NCBI RefSeq assembly: GCF_025840185.1
Contig: NZ_JAMPJU010000001.1
Span: forward strand, 248,001 to 312,000
DNA length: 64,000 nucleotides
Source of the DNA: Brenneria izbisi
Lineage (GTDB): Bacteria > Pseudomonadota > Gammaproteobacteria > Enterobacterales > Enterobacteriaceae
Reading direction: 5' to 3'
The notes under the pieces were generated by a model. It worked only from the letters and a program-made list of their open reading frames with translations, searched no databases and was not told the origin of the DNA. The translations under genes and the position numbers were made by a program. Below, piece after piece: positions 53,639 to 62,730 of this stretch; the stretch's first letter is position 1, and every line of letters starts with the position of its first letter.

Positions 53639-55042
53639 ATGACAACTAAAAGTGAAGTTTTTTGGACGATATTTACTACATGTTTAGCATTTGTAATCAT
53701 CCAACTTGATGTAACCATAGTAAACATTGCATTGCCATCAATAGGGGCATCCTTAGGAAGTTCTCTAGCTGGATTACAATGGATTATCGATGCGTACACG
53801 TTAGTTTTGGCAATTGTTTTATTAACGGCAGGTATATTAGGGGATAGGCTTGGGAGCAAACGAATTTTTATAGCCGGTTTTGCCATTTTTGGCTTGGCTT
53901 CATTTGCATGCGGTCTTTCAAGCTCTACGAGTATGTTAATAATTTCACGCGCATTTCAAGGTTTGGGTGGTGCATTAGTATTACCAACTTCATTAGCTTT
54001 AATCGCGCATGCATGCAAAGGCGATAATGTATTAAGAGCTAAAGCGGTAAGTATCTGGGCAGCATCAGGTGCATTAGCTACGGCGTTAGGGCCTGTGCTT
54101 GGTGGAGTACTTGTTACGTATCCAGGTTGGCAATGGATATTCTTTGTGAATATACCTATTTGCTTATGTGCCATTGCCATTACATTCAAAGTGGTGACAG
54201 AAACGACAAAAAGTGTTGAAGGTCGGTTCGATCTGTTAGGACAAATACTTATCAGCCTGAGTTTGTTAGCATTAATTAACAGTTTCATTAGAGTCGGAAG
54301 AGACGGTTGGGATCAGAATGTTATTTTAGGAATAGTGTTATTTGCCGTTCTCTTTGGCGCTTTCTTAATTAGGCAAGCTTTTTCTAGAAATCCTTTAGTA
54401 CCACTGTCGATTTTTAAAATCATGCCTTTTTCATCATCAGTCCTTTCCGCATCTTTATTAAGCTTAACTTTTTATGGTTTGATATTTGTATTAACACTCT
54501 ATTTTCACAAAGTTTTAGGTTACAGCCCAGCGGCATCTGGAGTTTCATTCCTTCCATTGACAGGAGTGATTATGATAGCAAATCTAAATAGTGTTAGGTT
54601 AGTAAAAAAGATCGGATATAGAGCCGCTATTTCTGTTGGTCTAGGTGTTGCGGCAATAGGTTATGGGTGGCTAGCATTACTTCCAGCGTATACAGGGATC
54701 ATTGCAATGATTCCTGGAATGATGTTGGTTACGTTAGGTATGGGGACAGCTATTCCATTGACAACAACGGTAGTGATTGGAAGCGTAGATAAAACCATCT
54801 CAGGTACAGCATCAGCAATCTTAAATACCGGCAGGCAATTTGCAGGAGCGATTGGAGTAGCATTGTTTGGGACTATGGTTTCGGATAATGTTGAAAGTAT
54901 TGCCGAAAATATTAATTACGTATATTTAGTTTCTGCTGTGTTACTCATTGCAGCAATGGTAAAGTCAATTATCTACGTCAAGCGAGATATAGTGTCAGAA
55001 CCATTATCTTCAACAAACAAAAGTATTAAAACAATAACATAA
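53639..55042 (+). CDS. MFS exporter, DHA2 family (14 TM)
   Basis: The 467-residue membrane protein matches EmrB/QacA-type drug:H+ antiporters: LQWIIDAYTLVLAIVLLTAG in helix 2, motif A GDRLGSKRIF, and the antiporter motif C GALATALGPVLGGVLVTYPG. About 14 helices can be counted. It heads the run of pathway genes, with a 23-base gap to the next gene. Exporters of this kind commonly secrete the product of a neighbouring biosynthetic cluster and give self-resistance. Confidence 0.92.
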   Translation: MTTKSEVFWTIFTTCLAFVIIQLDVTIVNIALPSIGASLGSSLAGLQWIIDAYTLVLAIVLLTAGILGDRLGSKRIFIAGFAIFGLASFACGLSSSTSMLIISRAFQGLGGALVLPTSLALIAHACKGDNVLRAKAVSIWAASGALATALGPVLGGVLVTYPGWQWIFFVNIPICLCAIAITFKVVTETTKSVEGRFDLLGQILISLSLLALINSFIRVGRDGWDQNVILGIVLFAVLFGAFLIRQAFSRNPLVPLSIFKIMPFSSSVLSASLLSLTFYGLIFVLTLYFHKVLGYSPAASGVSFLPLTGVIMIANLNSVRLVKKIGYRAAISVGLGVAAIGYGWLALLPAYTGIIAMIPGMMLVTLGMGTAIPLTTTVVIGSVDKTISGTASAILNTGRQFAGAIGVALFGTMVSDNVESIAENINYVYLVSAVLLIAAMVKSIIYVKRDIVSEPLSSTNKSIKTIT

Positions 55043-55065
55043 TTAAACATCAAAGGATAAGCCAA

Positions 55066-55428
55066 ATGCCGCATATTGTATTGGAATATAGTGACAATAT
55101 TGCAGAAGATTTTGAAGTGAAGGAAATGTTTTTCGAGTTACACAATGCGCTAATGAAATTGTGGGCATTTAAAAAGCAGGATTTTAAAAGTAGAGCTATT
55201 GAATACAATACTTATTTTATTGGTGATGGTGAGGAAAAAAACGCATTTGCCGCGCTGCAGATACAAATAATGTCAGGGAAGACAGATGAGGAAAAGATGG
55301 ATATTAGTAAAGCTTCTTTAGAGATTTTGAAGAAGTATTGTAAAAATACATTACTTGAGAAAGAAGCAAGCATTTCTGTTCAAATTCTAGAAATTGATAA
55401 AAAGAATTATTCGAGGATTCAATCGTAA
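55066..55428 (+). CDS. CHMI-like tautomerase (5-carboxymethyl-2-hydroxymuconate isomerase family)
   Basis: The 120-residue protein starts MPHIVLEYSDNI, so Pro becomes residue 1 after Met removal, as in the catalytic N-terminal proline of tautomerases. FKSRAIEYNTYFIGDGEEKN and FAALQIQIMSGKTDEEK match HpaF/CHMI. CHMI isomerises a dienol acid in homoprotocatechuate breakdown. No ring-cleavage dioxygenase is present, so here it probably acts on another unsaturated keto acid. AAGGAT precedes the ATG. Confidence 0.82.
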   Translation: MPHIVLEYSDNIAEDFEVKEMFFELHNALMKLWAFKKQDFKSRAIEYNTYFIGDGEEKNAFAALQIQIMSGKTDEEKMDISKASLEILKKYCKNTLLEKEASISVQILEIDKKNYSRIQS

Positions 55429-55452
55429 TATTAAACTTTAAAGGAGTTGCTT

Positions 55453-56169
55453 ATGTATGAGTTTGAAGGGAAACATGTGCTTGTGGTCGGTGGAAGCTCT
55501 GGTGTTGGTTTCGAAACTGCGCGTCAATTTATTAATTACGGAGCTCATGTAACTATTGCTTCAAGAAATAAAAAGAAGCTTGAGGATGCTAATTTAGAGC
55601 TTAATAATAAAGCAAAAATCAGCATTCTAGATTTTACTAACGACTCAAGCCTTTCAAGTTTTTTTGAAAAAGCTCAGAAGTGGGATCATGTGGTTATAAC
55701 TGCAGCAGTGACACCAATGGGAAGCATAAAAGAGCTTACCCTCGACAATGCAAAAGCAGCGATGGAAAGTAAGTTCTGGGGAGCATATCGTATTGCCCGT
55801 GAAGTTAAAATTAATGCTGGCGGATCTTTAACTTTAGTATCTGGTTATTTGGCATCGCGACCGAAGAAAAATACAGTTTTACAGGGTGCAATTAACGCAG
55901 CTATTGATGGACTTGCTCGTGGCCTTGCTTTAGAAATGGCACCGGTGAGAGTCAACTCAGTTTCGCCTGGTTTAGTCATGACGCCGTTATGGGATAATAT
56001 TGAAAGTAATAAAAGAAATGAAATGTATAGTTCAGCTAAGGATCGTCTTCCCGTTGCGCGTGTAGGTAAACCCAGCGATGTTGCTAAAGCAGTATTATTT
56101 TTAGCAGATAACGAATATACCACTGGTTCATCTCTTTTAATCGATGGGGGAGGAACCATAGCTAATTGA
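55453..56169 (+). CDS. SDR-fold protein lacking the catalytic Tyr-Lys pair
   Basis: The 238-residue Rossmann protein has the cofactor motif GGSSGVGFETARQF and the C-terminal SPGLVMTPLWDN and LLIDGGGTIAN of classical SDRs. At the place of YxxxK it reads LQGAINAAIDGLARGLALEM, giving Gln for Tyr and Asn for Lys. It may bind NAD(P) without normal SDR chemistry, or use another mechanism. ATG 55453 has AAGGAG six bases upstream. It lies between the tautomerase and the aldo/keto reductase. Confidence 0.85.
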   Translation: MYEFEGKHVLVVGGSSGVGFETARQFINYGAHVTIASRNKKKLEDANLELNNKAKISILDFTNDSSLSSFFEKAQKWDHVVITAAVTPMGSIKELTLDNAKAAMESKFWGAYRIAREVKINAGGSLTLVSGYLASRPKKNTVLQGAINAAIDGLARGLALEMAPVRVNSVSPGLVMTPLWDNIESNKRNEMYSSAKDRLPVARVGKPSDVAKAVLFLADNEYTTGSSLLIDGGGTIAN

Positions 56170-56235
56170 TTTTTTTAGGGGGGAAATATATAGAACGTTC
56201 TATCTAATTCAATTTGTCAAAATCAGGATAATAAT

Positions 56236-57222
56236 ATGTTAAACAAGCGTAAGTTAGGTAATGAGGGTTTAGTCGTATCTGAAATCGGTTTGGGTTGCAT
56301 GGGAATGAGTCAGTTTTATGGAGAAAGCGATGAACAGGAATCGATTGCAACACTGTTAAGTGCTGTAGATCTTGGGGTGACATACTTTGATACTGCGGAG
56401 AATTACGGACCATTTTTGAACGAGGAGCTATTAGGTAAAGCGTTTAAAGGTGTGCGCGAAAAGGTCACTATCGGGACAAAATTTGGCTTCTTATTTCAGG
56501 ATGGAAAAGTTACGGGTGTTAACAGTAAGCCAGCCCATATAAGAAACGTTGTAGAAGGATCGCTGAAGCGTTTAGGCACTGACTATATAGATGTGTTATA
56601 CCAACATCGCGTAGATCCTGAAGTCCCTATTGAAGACGTTATCGGTGAGATGGGACGTTTAGTCAAAGAAGGAAAAGTAAAATATCTCGGTTTATGTGAA
56701 GCAGGTGTTAGCATCATTAAACGTGCACATGCAGTACATCCCTTGTCAGTAATACAAAGTGAATATTCAATTTGGGAGCGTAACCTTGATGAAAACATTC
56801 GTCCACTTTTAGAAAGTCTAAATATCGGCTTGGTGACATTTTGCCCTTTAGGTCGTGGTTTTTTAACTGGGAAGGTAAAACCAGCCGAAGATTATGGAAG
56901 TGATGATTTTCGCTCATTAGACCCGCGTTTCAAGTATGAGAATTTTGAGCATAATCATAAAATTACTTCAACAGTAACTGAGATTGCCAATTCTATCGGG
57001 GTATCAGCATCACAATTATGCTTGAGTTGGATTCTATCTCAATCAGATAACATCGTTCCAATCCCAGGTACTAAGCGTAAAAAATATCTAGAAGAAAATG
57101 TGGCAGCCTCAAGAGTTGTTCTTCCGGATCATATTAAAACAGAGTTGGATAACTTGTTGCAAAACCTAAGTGTTGCCGGGCCGCGGTACGAAAACAAAAT
57201 GATGGCTCTAATTAATCGCTAA
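56236..57222 (+). CDS. Aldo/keto reductase
   Basis: The 328-residue TIM-barrel NADPH oxidoreductase has the full catalytic tetrad: Asp and Tyr in FDTAENYGPFLNEELLG, Lys in VTIGTKFG and His in VLYQHRVDP. The cofactor end IVPIPGTKRKKYLEENV is also present. It resembles the AKR group of general aldehyde/ketone reductases. It belongs to the AT-rich operon and probably reduces a carbonyl intermediate of the pathway. Confidence 0.92.
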   Translation: MLNKRKLGNEGLVVSEIGLGCMGMSQFYGESDEQESIATLLSAVDLGVTYFDTAENYGPFLNEELLGKAFKGVREKVTIGTKFGFLFQDGKVTGVNSKPAHIRNVVEGSLKRLGTDYIDVLYQHRVDPEVPIEDVIGEMGRLVKEGKVKYLGLCEAGVSIIKRAHAVHPLSVIQSEYSIWERNLDENIRPLLESLNIGLVTFCPLGRGFLTGKVKPAEDYGSDDFRSLDPRFKYENFEHNHKITSTVTEIANSIGVSASQLCLSWILSQSDNIVPIPGTKRKKYLEENVAASRVVLPDHIKTELDNLLQNLSVAGPRYENKMMALINR

Positions 57223-57258
57223 AAATATAAAATATTTAATTAATTTGAGGATGCTAAT

Positions 57259-58938
57259 GTGAAACTAATGAAACAACAAGAAAGTTGGGAACTAGATTGG
57301 CATAAACGTAAAGCCTCATTTATCGAAGAGTGTAATAGTGAATATAGTAACTTCCTTGATTGCCTAAATGATCCAGATAAAACACAATCCGATGTAATTG
57401 CTAATCTGGTCCAAGTTAGTGAACGTTCATTATTATGGAAAGAAGAAGGGTATATCGTTTCGCCTACTAATGCAGACACCTTTCGCAAGGCTTTGCCAAT
57501 TCGGAGGTATCACGAATTTGCACCTTATATTGAACGGGATCTGGTCATAAAGGGTGGAGTGCTGTCATGTAGCCCAACGTTACGTTGGCTTAAAACAAGT
57601 GGGACTACTGGAAACTCTAAAAAAATCCCCTACACGCTTAACTGGCTGACACGTTACCGTATCCCGGCAATGAAAGCGATGTGGGCAACCTACCTCAAGC
57701 ACTGCCCTGAAATGCTGGATAATCCGTATTCAGTGCTCGATATGCAGACGGTTAAGGAAGAACCAAGCGAATACATAAACGGCATTCCATATCAAAGTAT
57801 TAGTAATCGGCATCCCCGACTAGATGCAGGGGACTGGTGTCCTCCATGGCTCGATGCGCCTTGGTTTACAGCAGATATGCCTCAAATACATGAAGAAAAA
57901 ATGTATTACAGAGCTCGGTATTTAGTGGGGCGTCCTTTACATTTCATTAGTACTATCAATCCGAGTACGCTGATATCGATGCGTGACATCATGCATAACC
58001 AACGTAATCGTTTGATAGAAGATGTAAGAAATGGGACGTTGAATGGCGAAGAAAAGTTCGAAAAAGCACCACTATTAGCTGATCAATTAGACGTTATTTT
58101 ATCTGAACCTAATTTTTCTTTCGTTGATATCTGGCCTAACTTGCAACTTTTTAGTTGCTGGGCTTCTGCTTCAGCGAGACTGTATAAAAGTCGATTAAAC
58201 CAGCTATTACCTGGAGTTAAACAAATCCCATTTATGACGTGTGGAACTGAAGGCGTAGTAACGATTCCAATAGATGATAGCTTAGCCAGTCAACCACTTG
58301 CAATAAACCAAGCTTTTTACGAGTTTATTCCAAGTTACGTAAATCTTGATGAAATGCTTGATAACAACGAAGATGTGGAAACACTTCTTTTCAATGAGCT
58401 TGAAGAAGGAAAAGAATATCATTTGATTATGTCTCAGGCTAATGGCTTATGCCGCATGTCTACGGGTGATATTTTTCGTGTTGAAGGGTACATCGGACAG
58501 GTCCCAAGACTAAATTTTGTAGCGCGAGCAGGAATTTATCACTCATTTACTGGCGAGAAATTAACAGAAAACCATATTACTGAAGCTCTTGCTAGCTTTG
58601 CTAAGCAGAATGATTTAGAGCTTGGTTTATATATGTGTGGACCGAAATGGAAAGAAATTCCGGGCTATGTGCTTTTACTTGATGCCCCGTTAGATTTGTT
58701 AAAAACGAGTGATGAACTGTCTGAGCATTTGGACAAAGCGCTGCAAGAAGTTAACATAGAGTATGCCTCTAAACGAGAAAGTAATCGTTTAGATAGAATC
58801 GAAGTTATTCCAGTCTTCAACAATGCTTTATCAAAATACATTGATCTCAAACGCACGGCAGCTAATGCTGCACAATATAAATATAAGCCATTCTGTCAAG
58901 ATGTACTATTTGTAGATGAAGTCCTTAGTTTGCAATAA
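57259..58938 (+). CDS. GH3-family acyl-adenylating enzyme (acyl acid amido synthetase-like)
   Basis: The 559-residue protein matches the GH3 family, best known from plants where it joins amino acids to auxin or jasmonate. The ATP-site motifs are recognisable: LKTSGTTGNSKKIPY (phosphate loop), FMTCGTEGVVTIP, and STGDIFRVEGYIGQVPRLNF (adenine/hinge region). C-terminal conserved GPKWKEIPGYVLLLDAP follows. It should adenylate a carboxylic acid and may transfer it to an amine. GTG 57259 has GAGG eight bases upstream; ATG 57268 is the alternative. Function in bacteria is mostly unknown. Confidence 0.85.
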   Translation: MKLMKQQESWELDWHKRKASFIEECNSEYSNFLDCLNDPDKTQSDVIANLVQVSERSLLWKEEGYIVSPTNADTFRKALPIRRYHEFAPYIERDLVIKGGVLSCSPTLRWLKTSGTTGNSKKIPYTLNWLTRYRIPAMKAMWATYLKHCPEMLDNPYSVLDMQTVKEEPSEYINGIPYQSISNRHPRLDAGDWCPPWLDAPWFTADMPQIHEEKMYYRARYLVGRPLHFISTINPSTLISMRDIMHNQRNRLIEDVRNGTLNGEEKFEKAPLLADQLDVILSEPNFSFVDIWPNLQLFSCWASASARLYKSRLNQLLPGVKQIPFMTCGTEGVVTIPIDDSLASQPLAINQAFYEFIPSYVNLDEMLDNNEDVETLLFNELEEGKEYHLIMSQANGLCRMSTGDIFRVEGYIGQVPRLNFVARAGIYHSFTGEKLTENHITEALASFAKQNDLELGLYMCGPKWKEIPGYVLLLDAPLDLLKTSDELSEHLDKALQEVNIEYASKRESNRLDRIEVIPVFNNALSKYIDLKRTAANAAQYKYKPFCQDVLFVDEVLSLQ

Positions 58939-58961
58939 TAATCTTAATGCTAGGAGGAATT

Positions 58962-59813
58962 ATGACAATTAGTAAGGAAGTCGATTTTTTTAATACTGAA
59001 CAACATAAACTAGCAATTCACAAATGGTTACCTGATGATATCCGTGGAATTATTTACTATTTTCATGGGCTACAAAGTCATGGAGGTTGGCTTTGGGAGG
59101 CGGGTAGAGTATTCGCATCAAAGGGAATTGCTTTCGTATGTATTGATCGTCCCGGTAGCGGATTAAGCAGTGGTGACAGGAGTTCATTTCCTAATTCGTC
59201 AATTCTTCTTCAGGCGTATAATCAAGCTCTTAAGCATTGCCATGAAGAAATGCCATCAAATGTGCCGGTGTGTCTATTCGGGCACTGTTTAGGTGGTTCA
59301 GTATTGGCTGCTTTGCTGGCTGAAAATCACTTATCTTTTGACTATGACAAAGTTGTATTTTGTTCAACATGGTTAAGTAAGTTACATACGACACTTGATA
59401 AGGACGCACTTTCTTCAATAGCGTCTGAAGAAAGTGAAGAATTATGGGATGCCGAATTAAAAGCAGAAGATTTCACATCTGATAAAAAATACATCGATTT
59501 TATCGAAAACGATGCATTAGCGATAAGGAAAATAACAAAGAATAGTCGTAAGTATATTTTGGATTTGGAAAAGAAATATCATAACATTCAGATTCCAAAT
59601 TCCGAAAACATGTACTATATCGCAGGATGCGAAGATAAAGTTATTAATCTCCCATTGGCGCTTAAATCATTTAAACTCTTATCAAAAGGAAACGGTACTA
59701 TTTTACAGTTACCAACTGATAAGCACTACCTTTTTTTTACAAAATCTAAATGCACCTTAATTAGTTGGGTTTCCTCTCTCATTATTGATGAGAAGGAGGA
59801 GTATTTTGCTTAG
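58962..59813 (+). CDS. Alpha/beta hydrolase with Cys nucleophile
   Basis: The 283-residue protein has the lysophospholipase-like (Hydrolase_4) layout: the oxyanion segment YYFHGLQSHGGW, IDRPGSGLSSGDRSSF, the nucleophile elbow LFGHCLGGSV, the acid in AGCEDKVINL and the His in DKHYLFF. Ser at the elbow is replaced by Cys (GHCLGG). AGGAGGAA precedes ATG 58962. It overlaps the next gene by eight bases. It may be a thioester-, lactone- or C-C-cleaving enzyme, or an acyltransferase. Confidence 0.85.
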   Translation: MTISKEVDFFNTEQHKLAIHKWLPDDIRGIIYYFHGLQSHGGWLWEAGRVFASKGIAFVCIDRPGSGLSSGDRSSFPNSSILLQAYNQALKHCHEEMPSNVPVCLFGHCLGGSVLAALLAENHLSFDYDKVVFCSTWLSKLHTTLDKDALSSIASEESEELWDAELKAEDFTSDKKYIDFIENDALAIRKITKNSRKYILDLEKKYHNIQIPNSENMYYIAGCEDKVINLPLALKSFKLLSKGNGTILQLPTDKHYLFFTKSKCTLISWVSSLIIDEKEEYFA

Positions 59814-60978
59814 AGCATTTATCTATAATGTAGACCAGGAAATGGAAACTTCTTTCGGTCATGCCGCCAAAATCAGACGTAATGCAGAAAGCGTTATACT
59901 TAAACTCGAAATGGAAGACCTTAGAGGCTTAGGTGAGTGTGCGCCAAGAAAGTATGTAACCGGCGAAACCTGTCAATCTGTAATCAAAGCTGCGGAGTAC
60001 GTAAACCTTCATCATATTCACCTGTTGCTGATGAATTTGGATTCATATGAATTGGTGCGTTTCCTTTATGAAAATGGTACGGCTAACGTTTTGAAACTAC
60101 CGCCAGGTAAAAACGTAGAGTGCTTATTTGAATTGGCTTTTTTGGATTTACTGGCGCAAAAAGAGAAAGTTTCTGTTAGTCAGTTAATACACAAAGCACT
60201 TAATAAATTTGATGAGCCGCTCGCTTGTAAAACAGTAAAATTTACAAAAGTGATTGATTTTACCTGTGTCGATAAAAGTAATTTAGGAGATCTGAAAGAG
60301 GCATCAGTTATCAAGATAAAAGTTGACAATGACATTAACCGGACAGTTAACTTGGTGAAACAGCTTCGTGAGGAGGTGGGGCCTGAAACTATTATTATCA
60401 TTGATGCCAATATGAGTTGGTCTAGATCACTAGCCTTATTACATATGGATGCATTAAAGAATGACCATGGCATTATCTATGAAGAGCCTATCAAAAAGGG
60501 CGATTTTGAGGGATTGATGGCATTACGCCAACGAACTGGCTCGAAGGTAATGCTCGATGAGTCTTTAACCGGCATTGATGACGCAATCGCCAGTCTAGCT
60601 AACAAATCTTGTGAATTGTTTAATATTAGGCTGGCTAAATGTGGTGGTATTTTATCTGCATTGCGGCTCATTGAATTTGCTCGCAAACATAATTATCAGT
60701 ATCAAATAGGCGTTCAAGTAGCGGAAGTTGGACCGCTTATCGCTGCTGAAAGACAGTTAGCTTTGTTGTGTAGTGACTTTATAACCATGGAAGCAGGGCA
60801 GTATGATCTATTTTTCAAAGATATGATTATTTGCCCAATTCCTTTAATTGATCGTGCCAGCTTGAGTATTCAACTGACATCTTTATGTAAAGGATTCGGT
60901 GTCGTACCGTCGAAGGAATTAACGCGGTTTACCTTCAAAGCTATCACAAACCCTAATTTAAATAACGAATTTGCGTGA
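59806..60978 (+). CDS. Enolase-superfamily enzyme (muconate lactonising/OSB synthase-like)
   Basis: The 390-residue protein has the mandelate racemase/muconate lactonising fold with its active site complete. The KxK pair is in SVIKIKVDND, the metal ligands are Asp in IIIDANMSW, Glu in IIYEEPIKKG and Asp in KVMLDESL, and the opposite Lys is in IRLAKCGGIL. This is the cycloisomerase/o-succinylbenzoate synthase/dipeptide epimerase branch. The start is TTG 59806, six bases after GGAGG, inside the end of the hydrolase gene; no ATG fits. The reaction may be a dehydration, cycloisomerisation or epimerisation. Confidence 0.85.
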   Translation: MLRAFIYNVDQEMETSFGHAAKIRRNAESVILKLEMEDLRGLGECAPRKYVTGETCQSVIKAAEYVNLHHIHLLLMNLDSYELVRFLYENGTANVLKLPPGKNVECLFELAFLDLLAQKEKVSVSQLIHKALNKFDEPLACKTVKFTKVIDFTCVDKSNLGDLKEASVIKIKVDNDINRTVNLVKQLREEVGPETIIIIDANMSWSRSLALLHMDALKNDHGIIYEEPIKKGDFEGLMALRQRTGSKVMLDESLTGIDDAIASLANKSCELFNIRLAKCGGILSALRLIEFARKHNYQYQIGVQVAEVGPLIAAERQLALLCSDFITMEAGQYDLFFKDMIICPIPLIDRASLSIQLTSLCKGFGVVPSKELTRFTFKAITNPNLNNEFA

Positions 60979-60985
60979 GATAATT

Positions 60986-62713
60986 ATGAAATACTTTTCA
61001 GATTTAGTAGTTAGTTTCCTTGTTCAACAGGGAATTGAATATGTTTCTTTCAACCCTGGCGCTTCTTTCAGAGGCATACACGACTCTTTAGTTGCCATGA
61101 GAGAGAAGCCCGGAACTCCACAGATATTGGTTTCATGTCATGAAGAAATTTCTGTGGCAATTGCTCATGGCTACTTCAAAGCATGTGGCAAGCACATGGC
61201 TGTGATTGTTCATGCTAACATTGGGTTACAACATGCTAGCATGGCTATATTCAATGCCTGGTGTGATCGCGTGCCACTTTTGGTTTTAGGAGGGAATGGG
61301 CCTATTGATGCAAGTAAGCGCCGTCCTTGGATAGACTGGATACATACCTCCCAATCTATTGACTCCATTATCAAAGACTACGTTAAGTGGAGTGATATGC
61401 CAATGAGCCAAAAGGCTGCGTTGGAATCTTTATATCGGGGCGCCTATCTAATGAATTCAGAAGCTAAGGCGCCCGTTTTCATTGCATTAGATTCAGAAAT
61501 TCAAGAGGAAACGCTGCATCGCGGTTTGCAGCTCTACCCAGTTAATGCAAGTCAAGCTGCTCAATTGCCTGGTTTAGATAACCTGATATTAAGTAATCTG
61601 GTTACCCAAATGCTTTCCGCACAAAACCCTGTAATCATTACGGACCTTTCAGGAAAAGAACCTGAGACTGTTCCTTTGTTAATTCAATTAGCAGAAACGT
61701 TAGGTTGCGCAGTAATTGATAAAGGGGGGCGCTACAACTTTCCTAATACTCATGATTTATCTCTTAATGATGCTGCTCATGACATCATTCTAGACAGCGA
61801 CATGATCTTAGCTTTTGAAGTACAAGACTTATGGGGTGCATTACAGCCTCTTGTCGAGAGCGGATATGATAATTTACCAACCATCATCAGTATTGGGACG
61901 AACAATTTGCTAATAAGCGATTGGGCAGCAGATTACCAACGTCTTTTACCGGTTAGCCAAATGTTACAAGCGAACATTGCTAGGAGTCTTGAGCAAATTT
62001 TAGCTTCGCTTGAGCTTCGTATTGAAGAGGTCGATACTGAAAAGCGCAAAGCACGATTGAAACAGATCAGTGAAAGGCATGTCTCAACACGCAATAGCTG
62101 GCAAGAACAAGCATTAAGCCATTCGGACGACAAAATTGTTCATGTAACCTCAGCCTTGCTGACAATTCATGATGCTCTTGAAAAGCATGACTGGATGGTC
62201 ACAAACACGGGTAGTGTTACTATTAATGAGTGGGTCAAGCGCCTATGGAATCTGGATAAACCGGGATGTTATATAGGCTTAAGTGGCGGAGCAGGTTTGG
62301 GCTACGGACTCGGTGCTTCAATTGGAGCGGCATTGGCTCATAAGGGCAGCGATAAAGTCTGTATCAATCTGCAATCAGATGGGGATTTCCTCTATACGCC
62401 GAGCGCACTGTGGACTCTTTCACAATATGAAATCCCTCTATTAACGATTGTCATGAATAATAGCTTGTATTTAAATTCAAAACAGCACGCTGAAATCATT
62501 GCTGGTAATAGGCAGCGCAATGTATCCGATGCTGATATTGGCACGAGCTTTTACGAAAACCCTGTTGATTTCATTTCATTAGCTCAATCTTTCAATATTC
62601 ATACTTCTGGGAGAGCGAGTACGCTTGCAGAACTCAAAAATTCTTTAGAAGAAGCGATTGATTATATCCTCAAAGAGCGTAAGCCTGCGCTTGTCGAACT
62701 TATAATGCAATAA
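60986..62713 (+). CDS. ThDP-dependent enzyme (acetolactate synthase/decarboxylase-like)
   Basis: The 575-residue protein has the three-domain layout of the ALS/benzoylformate decarboxylase superfamily. The catalytic Glu is in SCHEEISVAIAHGY, the central NAD-like domain spans about 190-330, and the ThDP/Mg motif is LQSDGDFLYT running to VMNN in the C-terminal domain. RRPWIDWIHTSQS marks a subgroup without an assigned function that I know of. It should decarboxylate a 2-keto acid and may join it to an acceptor. ATG 60986 lies eight bases after the previous stop. Confidence 0.87.
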   Translation: MKYFSDLVVSFLVQQGIEYVSFNPGASFRGIHDSLVAMREKPGTPQILVSCHEEISVAIAHGYFKACGKHMAVIVHANIGLQHASMAIFNAWCDRVPLLVLGGNGPIDASKRRPWIDWIHTSQSIDSIIKDYVKWSDMPMSQKAALESLYRGAYLMNSEAKAPVFIALDSEIQEETLHRGLQLYPVNASQAAQLPGLDNLILSNLVTQMLSAQNPVIITDLSGKEPETVPLLIQLAETLGCAVIDKGGRYNFPNTHDLSLNDAAHDIILDSDMILAFEVQDLWGALQPLVESGYDNLPTIISIGTNNLLISDWAADYQRLLPVSQMLQANIARSLEQILASLELRIEEVDTEKRKARLKQISERHVSTRNSWQEQALSHSDDKIVHVTSALLTIHDALEKHDWMVTNTGSVTINEWVKRLWNLDKPGCYIGLSGGAGLGYGLGASIGAALAHKGSDKVCINLQSDGDFLYTPSALWTLSQYEIPLLTIVMNNSLYLNSKQHAEIIAGNRQRNVSDADIGTSFYENPVDFISLAQSFNIHTSGRASTLAELKNSLEEAIDYILKERKPALVELIMQ

Positions 62714-62730
62714 AGTATTTAGGAGCTGTT

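Noticed and set aside
53509-53886. Minus-strand frame over the MFS start
   Set aside because: Shadow of the MFS coding region; no family match or ribosome site.
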